64,000 nt of DNA from Couchioplanes caeruleus (GTDB taxonomy: Bacteria; Actinomycetota; Actinomycetes; Mycobacteriales; Micromonosporaceae): the NCBI RefSeq assembly GCF_023499255.1, contig NZ_CP092183.1:2301501-2365500 (forward strand). Direction: 5' to 3'. Positions 9,277 through 17,364 of this stretch are shown piece after piece; position 1 is the stretch's first letter; each line of letters begins with the position of its first letter. The notes under the pieces are model-generated. The model made no database searches, had not been told where the DNA came from, and worked only from the letters and a program-made list of their open reading frames with translations. Both the position numbers and the translations under genes were made by a program.

Positions 9277-10179
9277 TCACCCGTCCACGACCAGCACCAC
9301 CTTGCCGCGGCCGTGGCGGGACTCGACCGCGGCGTGTGCCTCGGCGACGGCGGTCAGCGGGTAGGCGCGTACCGGCATGGTCACGAGTCCGCGGGCTGCC
9401 AGGGCGATCACCTCGGCCAGCCGGGCGGGGGAGCGGCCGGCCCGGACCACGCGCGCCCCGTGCTCGGCCGCCGCGGCGTCGTCCACGATCGTGCCGATGC
9501 GCTCCGGGGGCACGCCCAGCGCCACGGACTGGGCGATCGCCTGCCCGCCCGCCGCGTCCAGGGCCACGCTCACCGGGGCGAGCGCGCGTACCGCGGGGAC
9601 CAGGCCGTCGCCGTACGCCACCGGGATCGCGCCGAGCTGCCGCAGGTACGCGTGGTTCGCCGGGCTCGCCGTACCGATCACCGTGGCCCCGGCGAGGAGC
9701 GCGAGCTGGGTGGCGACCGTGCCGACCGACCCGGCCGCGGCGTGCATCAGCAGCACGTCGCCGGCGCCCACCCCGAGTTCCCGCAGGGCGCCCGAGGCCG
9801 TCTGAGCCGCGGCGACCAGCGCGGCGGCGACCGGGAAGTCCAGCTCCGGCGGCTTCGCGACCACGGTGCCCGCGGCCACGACGACGTGCGTGGCCTGGCC
9901 GTTCAACATCGTCGAGCCGAGCACGGGGTCGCCCACCGCGAGGCCGGTCACCCCCGCGCCGAGCCGGTCGACGACTCCCGCGTACTCCTGGCCGGCCTGT
10001 TGCGGGAAACGCACCGGGACCGGCGCGATCCGGCCGCGCCGGACGGCCACGTCGAACGGCTGCACCCCGGCGGCGCGCACCCGGACCCGGACCTGACCCG
10101 GGCCCGGCTCCGGATCCGGCAGGTCGGCGAGGCGCAGGACATCGGGCGGACCGAAGCGGTCGAACACGGCGGCTCTCAT
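9277..10179 (-). CDS. NADPH:quinone oxidoreductase-like, zinc-independent MDR protein
   Basis: A 300-residue medium-chain dehydrogenase/reductase. It has the GroES-like N-terminal fold (MRAAVFDRFGPPDVL, then GVQPFDVAVRRG), the family segment QQAGQEYAGVVDRLGAGV, and an NADPH Rossmann domain with LLMHAAAGSVGTVATQLA around residues 140-160. There is no structural zinc cysteine cluster, which points to the quinone oxidoreductase branch. Its physiological substrate is not evident. I chose the ATG at 10179 rather than 10188 because the conserved family start is MRAAVF and a leaderless promoter fits it. It is a single gene. Confidence 0.88.
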   Translation of the reverse strand: MRAAVFDRFGPPDVLRLADLPDPEPGPGQVRVRVRAAGVQPFDVAVRRGRIAPVPVRFPQQAGQEYAGVVDRLGAGVTGLAVGDPVLGSTMLNGQATHVVVAAGTVVAKPPELDFPVAAALVAAAQTASGALRELGVGAGDVLLMHAAAGSVGTVATQLALLAGATVIGTASPANHAYLRQLGAIPVAYGDGLVPAVRALAPVSVALDAAGGQAIAQSVALGVPPERIGTIVDDAAAAEHGARVVRAGRSPARLAEVIALAARGLVTMPVRAYPLTAVAEAHAAVESRHGRGKVVLVVDG

Positions 10180-10186
10180 GGGCGCC

Positions 10187-10217
10187 ACTGTGCAAGCTGA
10201 AGCGGAGTTGAGGTCAA
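10187..10217 (-). promoter_or_regulatory. Promoter of the quinone oxidoreductase gene (leaderless)
   Basis: On the minus strand TTGACC (10212-10217) is followed after 19 bases by CACAGT (10187-10192), then seven bases to the ATG at 10179. No ribosome binding site is seen. Confidence 0.45.
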
Positions 10218-10319
10218 GGGTGCACCGGCCGGAGCCTTGACACCCGGCCGAGCGGGGCCGCCGGGCGAACTCCCGGTCACGATCGGGGGCACGCCCGCGA
10301 CCGCCGGGCCCGGCGTCGC

Positions 10320-10325
10320 TACCGT
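10320..10325 (+). promoter_or_regulatory. -10 box of leaderless gene at 10332
   Basis: TACCGT is followed by six bases and then GTG, with no Shine-Dalgarno sequence. It supports the GTG at 10332 as start. Confidence 0.5.
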
Positions 10326-10331
10326 TGTCGG

Positions 10332-10907
10332 GTGTCTGAGATCCCGTGGTGGGGGCTGCCCCTCATCGCCGCAGTGTCCGCCCTGGCCGGGGCGGGTGCG
10401 ACGCTTCTGGTGTCCGCCCGCGACAACTACCTGCGCAGCCGCGCCAAGCGCACCCGGCGCTGGTACGCAGAGCGACGCGACGCGTACGTGGCGTTGCTGA
10501 CGCAGTTCGAGCGGGCCTCGTACCGGATGCGCGCCGCGCTGGACGGTGGCCAGCCGATGCCCGGCCCGTACACGTATCTCGACGAGGTCGGCCCGGCGCT
10601 GATGCAGGTACGCCTGCTCGCCTCGGGGCAGGTCCGCAGCGCCGCGCTGGCCGTGCACCTGCTGCTGGAGAAGCTGTACGCGACCCGCCCCACGCCCCCG
10701 CCCGGGGTGGACCCGGCCAAGTCGCCGCGGGAGATGCTCGGGCACGTGCCGCTGGTGATGCAGCAGCTGGAGGCGGCCATCCGGGAGGAACTCGGCATCG
10801 AGGTCACGGCACCGCCACCGCTCCCGGCCGGTACGGCGCCCCGATCGCTGCGGGGCTACCTGCGGCGGGGGTCGTCGGCGTCCCGCGAGTCGAGCGTCAC
10901 TGGGTGA
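10332..10907 (+). CDS. Conserved hypothetical protein with one N-terminal membrane segment
   Basis: A 191-residue protein I do not recognise. One membrane segment lies at about residues 8-27 (WGLPLIAAVSALAGAGATLL). A basic stretch (RSRAKRTRRWYAERR) follows, then a cytoplasmic helical body with many Arg, Leu and Glu residues (EVGPALMQVRLLASGQVRSA, MQQLEAAIREELG). The layout resembles the many actinobacterial 'membrane anchor plus cytosolic helical domain' proteins of unknown role. The GTG start is set by the leaderless promoter. A short gap separates it from the KDPG aldolase, which has its own ribosome site. Confidence 0.7.
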   Translation: MSEIPWWGLPLIAAVSALAGAGATLLVSARDNYLRSRAKRTRRWYAERRDAYVALLTQFERASYRMRAALDGGQPMPGPYTYLDEVGPALMQVRLLASGQVRSAALAVHLLLEKLYATRPTPPPGVDPAKSPREMLGHVPLVMQQLEAAIREELGIEVTAPPPLPAGTAPRSLRGYLRRGSSASRESSVTG

Positions 10908-10964
10908 TCTTGCCCGGTCCGCGGGATCATCGAGTCCGGTGCAGGACTCGCTGGGGAGGCGTCC

Positions 10965-11594
10965 ATGTCGGGCTTGTCGGTCACTGAGGCGGTCGTTCGG
11001 AGCGGGGTGGTGGCCGTCCTGCGCGCGCCGACCGCGGATGCCTTCTCGGCCGTGAGCGACGTGCTCGTCGAGGCCGGCATCACCGCGCTCGAGGTGACGC
11101 TCACCTCCCGCGGGGCGATCGAGGCCATCGGCGGGCTGCGCCGCCGGCTGCCCGCGCACGTGGCGGTCGGCGCCGGCACCGTGCTCACCCCGGACGACGC
11201 CAAGGCCAGCGTCGACGCGGGCGCGGCCTTCCTGGTGTCCCCGGTGTCCGTGCCCGGGATCGAGGGCTTCGACGTGCCGGCCTATCCGGGTGCGTTCACG
11301 CCGAGCGAGATCTTCGCCGCCGCCCGCACCGGCGCGCCGCTGATCAAGCTCTTCCCGGCCTCGGTGGTCGGCCCGCGCTACCTCAAGGACGTGCACGGGC
11401 CGCTGCCCGGCGTGCGGATCATGCCCACCGGTGGCATCGAGATCGCCGACGTGGCGGCCTGGCTGACCGCGGGCGCCGCGGCGGTCGGGCTGGGCGGGCC
11501 GCTGATCGGCGACGCCGCCGCCGGTGGCAGCCTCGCCAGGCTGGCCGAGCGGGCCCGCCGGGCGGTCGACGCCGTCGCGTACGCCCGCGCATGA
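10965..11594 (+). CDS. eda: 2-dehydro-3-deoxy-phosphogluconate (KDPG/KHG) aldolase
   Basis: A 209-residue class I aldolase that splits 2-keto-3-deoxy-6-phosphogluconate into pyruvate and glyceraldehyde-3-phosphate (Entner-Doudoroff and uronate degradation). The TIM-barrel signatures are present: VVAVLRAPTAD, ALEVTLTS with catalytic Glu43, VGAGTVLTPDDA, FLVSPV, PLIKLFPAS with the Schiff-base Lys128, and MPTGGIE. Length is normal. GGGGAGG lies just before the ATG. The stop overlaps the KDG kinase start (ATGA), so kinase and aldolase act in series on 2-keto-3-deoxygluconate. No transporter or dehydratase for the pathway is adjacent. Confidence 0.95.
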   Translation: MSGLSVTEAVVRSGVVAVLRAPTADAFSAVSDVLVEAGITALEVTLTSRGAIEAIGGLRRRLPAHVAVGAGTVLTPDDAKASVDAGAAFLVSPVSVPGIEGFDVPAYPGAFTPSEIFAAARTGAPLIKLFPASVVGPRYLKDVHGPLPGVRIMPTGGIEIADVAAWLTAGAAAVGLGGPLIGDAAAGGSLARLAERARRAVDAVAYARA

Positions 11595-12520
11595 CCGGCC
11601 TGCTCACCTTCGGCGAGACCATGGGCCTGGTCGCCGCCGAGGGCATCGGACCGCTCGAGCACGCCCGCGGCTTCCGCTTCGGCATCGGCGGGGCGGAGAG
11701 CAACGTGGCGATCGGCGTGGCCCGCCTCGGCTCGCCCGCCACCTGGATCGGCCGGGTCGGCCGGGACGCGACCGGCGACCTCATCGAGCGGCGGCTGCGC
11801 GCCGAGGGCGTGGCCGCGGTGGTGATCCGCGACCCCTCGTTCACCGGCCTCATGGTCCGGCACCGCCGCACAGGCGCGCTGCAGCACGTCGACTACCACC
11901 GGGCCGGCAGCGCGGGCTCGCGGCTCGGCCCCTCGGACATCCCCGTCGATGCGCTCCACACGGCAGCCCTGCTGCACGTCACCGGCATCACCCCGGCGCT
12001 GAGCGACACCGCCCGCGCGGCCGTCTTCCAGGCGGTCGAGACGGCCCGGGCCGCCGGTGTGCCGGTCAGCGTGGACGTCAACCACCGCGCCAAGCTGTGG
12101 TCCCGCTTCGACGCCGGCCCGGTCCTGCTCGACCTCGTCTCGCGGGCCGACATCGTCTTCGCCGGCCCGGACGAGGCCGCGATCGTCGTCGACGGGCCGC
12201 CCGTCGCCGGCCTGGCGAAGCTCGGCCCGGCCGAGGTGATCGTCAAGGACGGCCCGCGCGGCTGCACGGCGCTGATCGCCGGCGAGACGTTCACCGTGCC
12301 CGCCCTCGACGTGACGGTGGTCGACCCGGTCGGGGCGGGCGACGCGTTCGTCGCCGGCTACCTCGCCGACCGGCTCGCCGGTGCGGCGCCCGCGGCCCGG
12401 CTGGAGACGGCAGTGGCGGCGGGGGCGTGGGCGGTCACGCTGCCCGGCGACTGCGAAGGCCTGCCGTCGCGCGAGGATCTCGCCGCCCTGCGATCGGCCA
12501 CGGACGACGTCGTCCGCTGA
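11591..12520 (+). CDS. kdgK: PfkB-family sugar kinase, probable 2-keto-3-deoxygluconate kinase
   Basis: A 309-residue ribokinase/PfkB-family kinase. The N-terminal part shows LLTFGETMGLV and GGAESNVAIGVARLG. The ATP/anion-hole signature DPVGAGDAFVAGYLADRL lies near residues 244-261 with the catalytic Asp in GAGD. Overlap with the upstream KDPG aldolase stop (ATGA) makes KDG the most likely substrate, phosphorylated to KDPG for the aldolase. Other 2-keto sugars cannot be excluded from sequence. It abuts a broken dehydrogenase gene on the other strand. Confidence 0.9.
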   Translation: MTGLLTFGETMGLVAAEGIGPLEHARGFRFGIGGAESNVAIGVARLGSPATWIGRVGRDATGDLIERRLRAEGVAAVVIRDPSFTGLMVRHRRTGALQHVDYHRAGSAGSRLGPSDIPVDALHTAALLHVTGITPALSDTARAAVFQAVETARAAGVPVSVDVNHRAKLWSRFDAGPVLLDLVSRADIVFAGPDEAAIVVDGPPVAGLAKLGPAEVIVKDGPRGCTALIAGETFTVPALDVTVVDPVGAGDAFVAGYLADRLAGAAPAARLETAVAAGAWAVTLPGDCEGLPSREDLAALRSATDDVVR

Positions 12521-12710
12521 CGCGGGGGGCCGGCAGCGCCGCCTCCACCGCCCGGGCCTCCTCGTCCCGGCTGCGGTAGCCGAAGATCACCCGGGCGCCG
12601 TCGCGAGCCAGGCGCTCCACGATCGCCCGGCCGATGCCGCGCGAGCCACCGGTCACCACGGCCGTTCTGCCGCTCAAGGCCCCGTCATGCCGTCGCAGCC
12701 TACCGGCCAT
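12521..12710 (-). pseudogene. Truncated short-chain dehydrogenase (SDR) remnant
   Basis: Read on the minus strand, the first ~62 residues (from MAGRLRRHDG) match an SDR N-terminus: GRTAVVTGGSRGIGRAIVER with the TGxxxGIG cofactor motif, then RDGARVIFGYRSRDEEA covering beta-2. At the kinase stop codon the similarity ends. The frame then reads antisense kinase sequence with no NNAG or YxxxK motif. A full SDR needs about 250 residues, so roughly three quarters are gone. This looks like a gene cut by a deletion or rearrangement whose breakpoint lies at the end of the kinase gene. It probably makes no active product. Confidence 0.7.
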
Positions 12711-12805
12711 GGTGGATCCCGGTGCCGCCCGCGTGACCGGATCGTTCCGGTGCCGGGCAGGTCCGTGCCTTATGCCGCGGGCCGCCCGGGCCCGAGGATG
12801 GACCC

Positions 12806-13402
12806 ATGACCAACGCGCTCGTCGTCATCGACGTCCAGGAATCGTTCCGCGCCCGGCCGCTCTGGCGGGCGGTCGGCAACCCCGACATCGCCGCCCGGGT
12901 CCAGCGCCTCGTGGACGCCGCGCGCGCCGCCGGCGACCTCGTCGTCTGGGTGCTGCACGCCGAACCCGGCAGCGGCGGCGTGTTCGACCCTGCGTCGGGG
13001 CACGTCCGGGTCCTCGCCGAGCTGGACCCCCGGCCCGGCGAGCCCGTGCTGACCAAGACCTCGCACAACTCGTTCACCACCACGAACCTTCAGCAGACGC
13101 TGACCGCGCGGGGCGTACGGCATCTGACGGTGTGCGGCATCCGGACCGAGCAGTGCGTGGAGACCACCGCGCGGCTCGGGTCGGACCTCGGGTACGCCGT
13201 CACGTTCGTCACCGACGCCACCGCCACCTTCCCGATCCCGCACCGCGACGCCCCCGCCGACCAGAGCGTCGAGGACCTGCTGGCGGATCCGCGTACGCTG
13301 AGCGCCGCAGACGTCGTGGCCCGCACCGAGTACGCACTCGCCGGCCGGTTCGCCACCGTCACCACCGTCGCCGAGCTGATCGGGGAGCTGACCGGATCGT
13401 GA
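12806..13402 (+). CDS. Isochorismatase-family cysteine hydrolase
   Basis: A 198-residue hydrolase of the isochorismatase/nicotinamidase superfamily. The catalytic triad is visible: Asp9 (ALVVIDVQESF), Lys84 (PVLTKTSHNSF) and Cys117 (GIRTEQCVETTAR). GIRTEQCV with a cis-peptide region and the length are typical of the CSHase group annotated as isochorismatase-like or amidohydrolase. The true substrate (an amide or a vinyl ether) is not known. GAGGATGG precedes the ATG. The stop overlaps the start of the GlxA-like regulator (GTGA at 13399-13402), so the regulator and enzyme share an mRNA, a common pairing for this family. Confidence 0.9.
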   Translation: MTNALVVIDVQESFRARPLWRAVGNPDIAARVQRLVDAARAAGDLVVWVLHAEPGSGGVFDPASGHVRVLAELDPRPGEPVLTKTSHNSFTTTNLQQTLTARGVRHLTVCGIRTEQCVETTARLGSDLGYAVTFVTDATATFPIPHRDAPADQSVEDLLADPRTLSAADVVARTEYALAGRFATVTTVAELIGELTGS

Positions 13403-14325
13403 TCCGTGCCGTGTTCGTCCTCGTGCCGCAGCTGCACCTGCTGGACCTGGCCGGTGCCGCTCAGGTGTTCTCCACCGCGGCCGACTTCGGGCACGACTAC
13501 CGGCTGACGTACGTCGCGGAGCAGCCCGACGTCCCGACCCACCAGGGCGTCGGGCTGCGCGCGGAGACGACCTGGCCGCGGCTCGGTCCCGGCGACCTGA
13601 TCGTGGTCCCGGGCTGGCGGTCGCCGCACCTGATCGGCAGCGGGCACCTGGAGGACGACTCGCTGCGTCGCATCGCGGACCACCACGCGTCCGGCGGAAC
13701 GGTGGCGAGCGTGTGCGCGGGAGCCGACGCCCTCGGCCGCGCCGGCCTGCTCGACGGCCGTCGCTGCACCACCCACCACGACGTCCAGGACGAGCTGGCC
13801 CGGCGCTACCCGCGGGCGACCGTCGTGCGCGACGTGCTGTACGTCGCCGACGACCGCGTCATCACCTCGGCGGGGATCGCCAGCGGCATCGACCTCGCCC
13901 TGCACCTGCTCGCGGTGCGGCACGGCCCGGCCGCCGCGGCCCGGGTGGCCCGCCAGATGGTGGTGTACGCCCGCCGCAACGGCGACGACCAGCAGGTCAG
14001 CGCGATGCTGCGGCACCGCGGCCACCTCAGCGACGTCGTGCACCGCGTGCAGGACCGCATCGACGCCCGCTTCGCCGAGCCGCTGCCGCTGACGGACCTC
14101 GCGGCGCAGGCGGGGGTCAGCGAGCGCACCCTCACCCGCCGCTTCGAGGCCGCGACGGGCCGTACGCCGCTGCGCTACCAGCAGCTTCTCCGGCTGGAAC
14201 GCGCGGAGCACCTGATCAGCCACGGGTCGACGGTCGAGGCGGCGGCCCGCGCGGTCGGCTTCGGCGACGCCCGCATGCTGCGCCGGCTGCGCTCGCGCGG
14301 CGAGGACGCCGCGATCACACCGTGA
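13399..14325 (+). CDS. GlxA-type AraC family transcriptional regulator (DJ-1/PfpI domain + HTH)
   Basis: A 308-residue regulator. The N-terminal DJ-1/PfpI-like domain (about 1-165) starts IRAVFVLVPQLHLLDLAGAA and contains GTVASVCAGADALGRAGLLD, with the Cys in the position of the DJ-1 nucleophile. A C-terminal AraC domain follows (about 215-305: PLPLTDLAAQAGVSERTLTR, YQQLLRLERAEHL, VEAAARAVGFGDA). Such regulators often sense amine or amide metabolites. It starts at a GTG overlapping the hydrolase stop, so it likely autoregulates that pair. The second helix-turn-helix ends unusually (RMLRRLRSRG instead of the F-R-R-x-F/Y form), but the fold is complete. It overlaps the convergent gene by 11 bases. 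Confidence 0.92.
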   Translation: MIRAVFVLVPQLHLLDLAGAAQVFSTAADFGHDYRLTYVAEQPDVPTHQGVGLRAETTWPRLGPGDLIVVPGWRSPHLIGSGHLEDDSLRRIADHHASGGTVASVCAGADALGRAGLLDGRRCTTHHDVQDELARRYPRATVVRDVLYVADDRVITSAGIASGIDLALHLLAVRHGPAAAARVARQMVVYARRNGDDQQVSAMLRHRGHLSDVVHRVQDRIDARFAEPLPLTDLAAQAGVSERTLTRRFEAATGRTPLRYQQLLRLERAEHLISHGSTVEAAARAVGFGDARMLRRLRSRGEDAAITP

Positions 14326-15643
14326 CGGCGACGGTCCGCCGGACGAGTGCGGCGAGGTCGTCGCGGCTCGGGCCGTCCGGGACGGGCGGGCGCCAGCCGG
14401 ACGCGTACATCGCCCGGGCCGCCGGTTCCACCTCCGCCAGCGTCGCGGGCAGCGCCGTCATCGACAGGTACGGCCCGACGACGCGCATCAGCGACGGGTC
14501 CCGCTCCGCGGCCGCGACGATGTGGCCCGACGTCAACGGGCGGTCGAGGTCGACGTCCTCGCCGGCGAGCTGGCGTACCTGATCGCGGTCCCAGGCCCGG
14601 TGGTCGTCGAACCAGGGGCGGATCCGCTCGGCGCACCAGGCGTCCAGCTCGAGGGTCGCCGCCTCGGCGTCCGTGCCGAGCGCACGGACGAACCGGCGCG
14701 TCTGCAGCAGCGAGGTGGCGATGCCGCGCCCGCCGGTGGGGTTCGTCGTGCACACCGTGTCGCCGAGGTGGACGAGGCCGGGCAGCCCGACCCGCCCCCG
14801 CTCGTCGCGCTGACCCCGGTAGGAGTTGTGCAGGTGGCCGCCGGGCAGCACCGGGCTGATCGGCTCGCTGCGGGCCGGGGCGGTCCACGCGTCCAGGCCG
14901 GGCACGAGCCGTACGGCCGCCTCGAACGCCGCCGGTGCTCGCAGGCCGGCCAGCTCGCGGTCGCTGCTCAGCCGGGCGATGAGCACCGAGACGGTCCGGT
15001 CGTCCTGCAGGAACACCGCCGCCAGGTAGCCGGGGAAGCGGCTCATCAGCCCGATCGGGTTGTTCACCGGGCCCGGCTCGGCGCCGGGCCGCAGGGCGTA
15101 GTGGCGGGACACGTACGCCAGCCCGCAGTCGGCGCTCTCGCCCGGGGCCCGCAGGTCGTCGGCGAGGTGCCCGGCGCGTCCCGAGGCGTTGACGACCAGC
15201 CCGGCGCGCAGCTCCCGGCCGTCCACGCGCAGCCCGGCGGCCCGTCCGCGCGACCGCAGCACGTCGTCGACGTGGCCGCGGACCAGCGTCACGCCGTCCT
15301 GCGCGAGGGCGGCCTCCCGCAGGACCCGTTCGAGGAGGCTGCGGCGGCAGCGCAACCCGATGGCCATGGCCGGGCGTCCGTTCGCGGCGGGCACGATCGA
15401 GGTCTCGGCACCTGCGGCCGCCAGCGCGTCGCGCACGTCCGGCATCTCGGCCTCGAGCGCGTCCACCACCTGCTGGCGCACGCCGTGCGGGTGATGGAAC
15501 TGCATCACCCCGCGCCGCGGCCAGCTGCCGTCCGCGGCCGGTCCGCCGTCGCGGTCGACGACCGTGACGCGGTGCCCGCGCCGGGCGAGCGCGATGGCCG
15601 TGAACAGGCCGGTCGGGCCGGCCCCGGCGATGGCGGTCTCCAT
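14315..15643 (-). CDS. FAD-dependent monooxygenase/oxidoreductase
   Basis: A 442-residue flavoprotein of the PHBH-like class. It begins METAIAGAGPTGLFTAIALA with the GxGxxG ADP-binding loop, then RRGHRVTVVDRD. Later it shows RCRRSLLERVLREAA, a VVNASGRAG segment, and HLGDTVCTTNPTGGRGIATS, corresponding to the GD flavin motif. The second half is more divergent than in typical aromatic hydroxylases and resembles squalene-epoxidase-like or geranylgeranyl-reductase-like relatives. The substrate cannot be inferred. The ATG at 15643 is six bases after a TACCGT -10 box, so it appears leaderless. It is divergent from mocA. Confidence 0.85.
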   Translation of the reverse strand: METAIAGAGPTGLFTAIALARRGHRVTVVDRDGGPAADGSWPRRGVMQFHHPHGVRQQVVDALEAEMPDVRDALAAAGAETSIVPAANGRPAMAIGLRCRRSLLERVLREAALAQDGVTLVRGHVDDVLRSRGRAAGLRVDGRELRAGLVVNASGRAGHLADDLRAPGESADCGLAYVSRHYALRPGAEPGPVNNPIGLMSRFPGYLAAVFLQDDRTVSVLIARLSSDRELAGLRAPAAFEAAVRLVPGLDAWTAPARSEPISPVLPGGHLHNSYRGQRDERGRVGLPGLVHLGDTVCTTNPTGGRGIATSLLQTRRFVRALGTDAEAATLELDAWCAERIRPWFDDHRAWDRDQVRQLAGEDVDLDRPLTSGHIVAAAERDPSLMRVVGPYLSMTALPATLAEVEPAARAMYASGWRPPVPDGPSRDDLAALVRRTVAVTV

Positions 15644-15649
15644 GCTCCG

Positions 15650-15655
15650 ACGGTA
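15650..15655 (-). promoter_or_regulatory. -10 box of leaderless FAD monooxygenase gene
   Basis: TACCGT on the minus strand, six bases before the ATG at 15643. It lies back to back with the mocA promoter in a 75-bp divergent gap. Confidence 0.5.
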
Positions 15656-15706
15656 GAACCGTCCCGGCCGTCCGGTCACCCGCAGTCGGGATGCCGTCAC
15701 GCCGGA

Positions 15707-15712
15707 TAGGCT
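15707..15712 (+). promoter_or_regulatory. -10 box of leaderless mocA gene
   Basis: TAGGCT is followed by six bases and the ATG at 15719, without a ribosome binding site. Confidence 0.5.
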
Positions 15713-15718
15713 CGGCCG

Positions 15719-16282
15719 ATGGAGATCGCGGGGCTGGTCCTCGCAGCGGGCGCCGGGCGCCGGTACGGGATGCCGAAGGCGCTCGTGCCCTGGCACGGCC
15801 GCCTGCTCGTGCGGCGTGCCGCCGACGTGGCCGCGGAGGCCGGGCTCGCGCGCACCGTCGTGGTGGTCGGCGCGCAGGCGGGACGGGTCCGGGACGCAGC
15901 GCCGGAGCTGACCCTCGTCGAGAACCCGGCCTGGGACAGCGGCATGGCGTCGTCGCTGCGGGCCGGGCTCACCGCGCTGGGCGCGACGGCGGCCGGGGCG
16001 GCGGTGGTCCTGCTGGTCGACATGCCCGGCGTCACCCCCGCGGCGGTACGCCGCATCGCCGCGTACGCGACCCCTTCAGCCCTGGTGATGGGCGGGTACG
16101 CCGACCGCCGCTCGCATCCGGTGCTGCTGGGCCGCGACCACTGGGACGGCGCCGCCCGCAGCGCGTCGGGCGACCGTGGCGCCCGGGACTACCTGCGCGC
16201 CCACGCCGGCGAGGTCCGCGTCGTGCCGGTCGGCGACGTGGCCGACGACACCGACCTCGACGTTCCCGTCGCGCATGCGTGA
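15719..16282 (+). CDS. mocA: MocA-like molybdenum cofactor cytidylyltransferase
   Basis: A 187-residue nucleotidyltransferase. The N-terminal LVLAAGAGRRYGMPKALVPW is the GT-A nucleotide-binding signature (AGxGxRxGxPK). Further on are VVVGAQAGRVRD, NPAWDSGMASSLRAGL and VVLLVDMPGVTP with the metal-binding DMP, and GYADRRSHPVLL. These match MocA/NicX-type enzymes that attach CMP to molybdopterin for xanthine-dehydrogenase-family enzymes. Its eight-base overlap with the xdhC-like gene supports that role, since XdhC delivers the same cofactor. MobA (GMP transfer) is the alternative but fits the SGMASSL block less well. No molybdenum hydroxylase structural gene lies next door. Confidence 0.85.
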   Translation: MEIAGLVLAAGAGRRYGMPKALVPWHGRLLVRRAADVAAEAGLARTVVVVGAQAGRVRDAAPELTLVENPAWDSGMASSLRAGLTALGATAAGAAVVLLVDMPGVTPAAVRRIAAYATPSALVMGGYADRRSHPVLLGRDHWDGAARSASGDRGARDYLRAHAGEVRVVPVGDVADDTDLDVPVAHA

Positions 16283-17357
16283 CCTGCTGGGACCCCTGGC
16301 CGACGCCTGGCGGGCCGGGGAACGGGCCGGGCTGGCGACGGTGACCGCGACGTGGTCCAGCGCGCCCCGGCAGCCCGGCGCGGCGATGCTGGTCCGCGCG
16401 GACGGTACGGCGGTCGGCAGCGTCTCGGGCGGCTGTGTGGAGGGCGCGGTGTACGAGCTGTGCCGTGAGGTGGCGGAGTCCGGCGAGCCGCGTACGGTCC
16501 GGTTCGGTGTCACCGACGACGACGCCCTCGGCGTGGGGTTGCCGTGCGGCGGCGCGATCGAGCTGTTCGTGGAGCCGGCCGGCTTCCCGGAGGTCGAGAT
16601 GCTCGCCGCCGAGGTGGCCGCCGAGCGGCCGGTGGCCCTGGTGACCGGGGTGGCGGGCCGGGCCCGTGGCCGCCACGTCGTGCTGACGCCGGGGGAGCGG
16701 TACGGAACGCTCGGCGGGGACGCGATCGACGAGGCCGCCACCGAGCGCGGCCGGGTGCTGCTCGCCGCCGCGCAGACCGCTCCGGTCCAGCTCGAGCCGG
16801 AGACGACCGTGCTGGTCACCTCGTTCGCGCCGGCCGCCCGGATGCTCGTGTTCGGCGCCGGCGACCACGCGGCGGCGGTCGCCCGGATCGGCTCCTTCCT
16901 CGGCTACCGGGTCACGGTGTGCGACGCCCGGCCGGTGTTCGCCACCGCCGGCCGGTTCCCCGGCACCGAGGTGGTGACCGAGTGGCCGCACCGCTACCTG
17001 GCCGCCGAGGCCGCGGCGGGCCGGGTGGACGGGCGTACGGCCGTGTGCGTCCTGACCCACGACCCGAAGTTCGACGTGCCCGTGCTCGAGGTGGCGTTGC
17101 GGCTGCCGCTGGCGTACGTGGGCGCGATGGGCTCACGGCGTACCCACGACGGCCGGCTCGCGCGGCTCCGGGAGGCCGGGCTGGGCGCGGCGGAGCTGGA
17201 CCGGCTCAGCTCGCCGATCGGGCTGGACCTCGGTGCCCGTACGCCGCAGGAGACCGCCGTGAGCGTGGCCGCGGAGATCGTGGCCCTGCGCCGGCGCGGC
17301 TCGGGCCGGCGGCTCTGCGACACCTCGGGCCCGATCCACGGCGGCGGGATGATCTGA
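16275..17357 (+). CDS. XdhC/CoxI family molybdenum cofactor chaperone
   Basis: A 360-residue protein of the XdhC family, which stores and inserts sulfurated molybdenum cofactor into xanthine-dehydrogenase-like enzymes. The N-terminal XdhC/CoxI domain shows TVTATWSSAPRQPGAAMLV, SVSGGCVEGAVYELCREV and GLPCGGAIELFVEP, including the conserved Cys in GGCVEG and PCGG. The C-terminal Rossmann domain has MLVFGAGDHAAAVARIGSFL, VCDARPVFATAGRFP, LTHDPKFD and YVGAMGSRRTHDGR. I chose the ATG at 16275, eight bases inside the mocA end. Together the two genes form a cofactor-maturation pair whose client enzyme must be encoded elsewhere. Confidence 0.93.
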   Translation: MRDLLGPLADAWRAGERAGLATVTATWSSAPRQPGAAMLVRADGTAVGSVSGGCVEGAVYELCREVAESGEPRTVRFGVTDDDALGVGLPCGGAIELFVEPAGFPEVEMLAAEVAAERPVALVTGVAGRARGRHVVLTPGERYGTLGGDAIDEAATERGRVLLAAAQTAPVQLEPETTVLVTSFAPAARMLVFGAGDHAAAVARIGSFLGYRVTVCDARPVFATAGRFPGTEVVTEWPHRYLAAEAAAGRVDGRTAVCVLTHDPKFDVPVLEVALRLPLAYVGAMGSRRTHDGRLARLREAGLGAAELDRLSSPIGLDLGARTPQETAVSVAAEIVALRRRGSGRRLCDTSGPIHGGGMI

Positions 17358-17364
17358 TGGCCCG

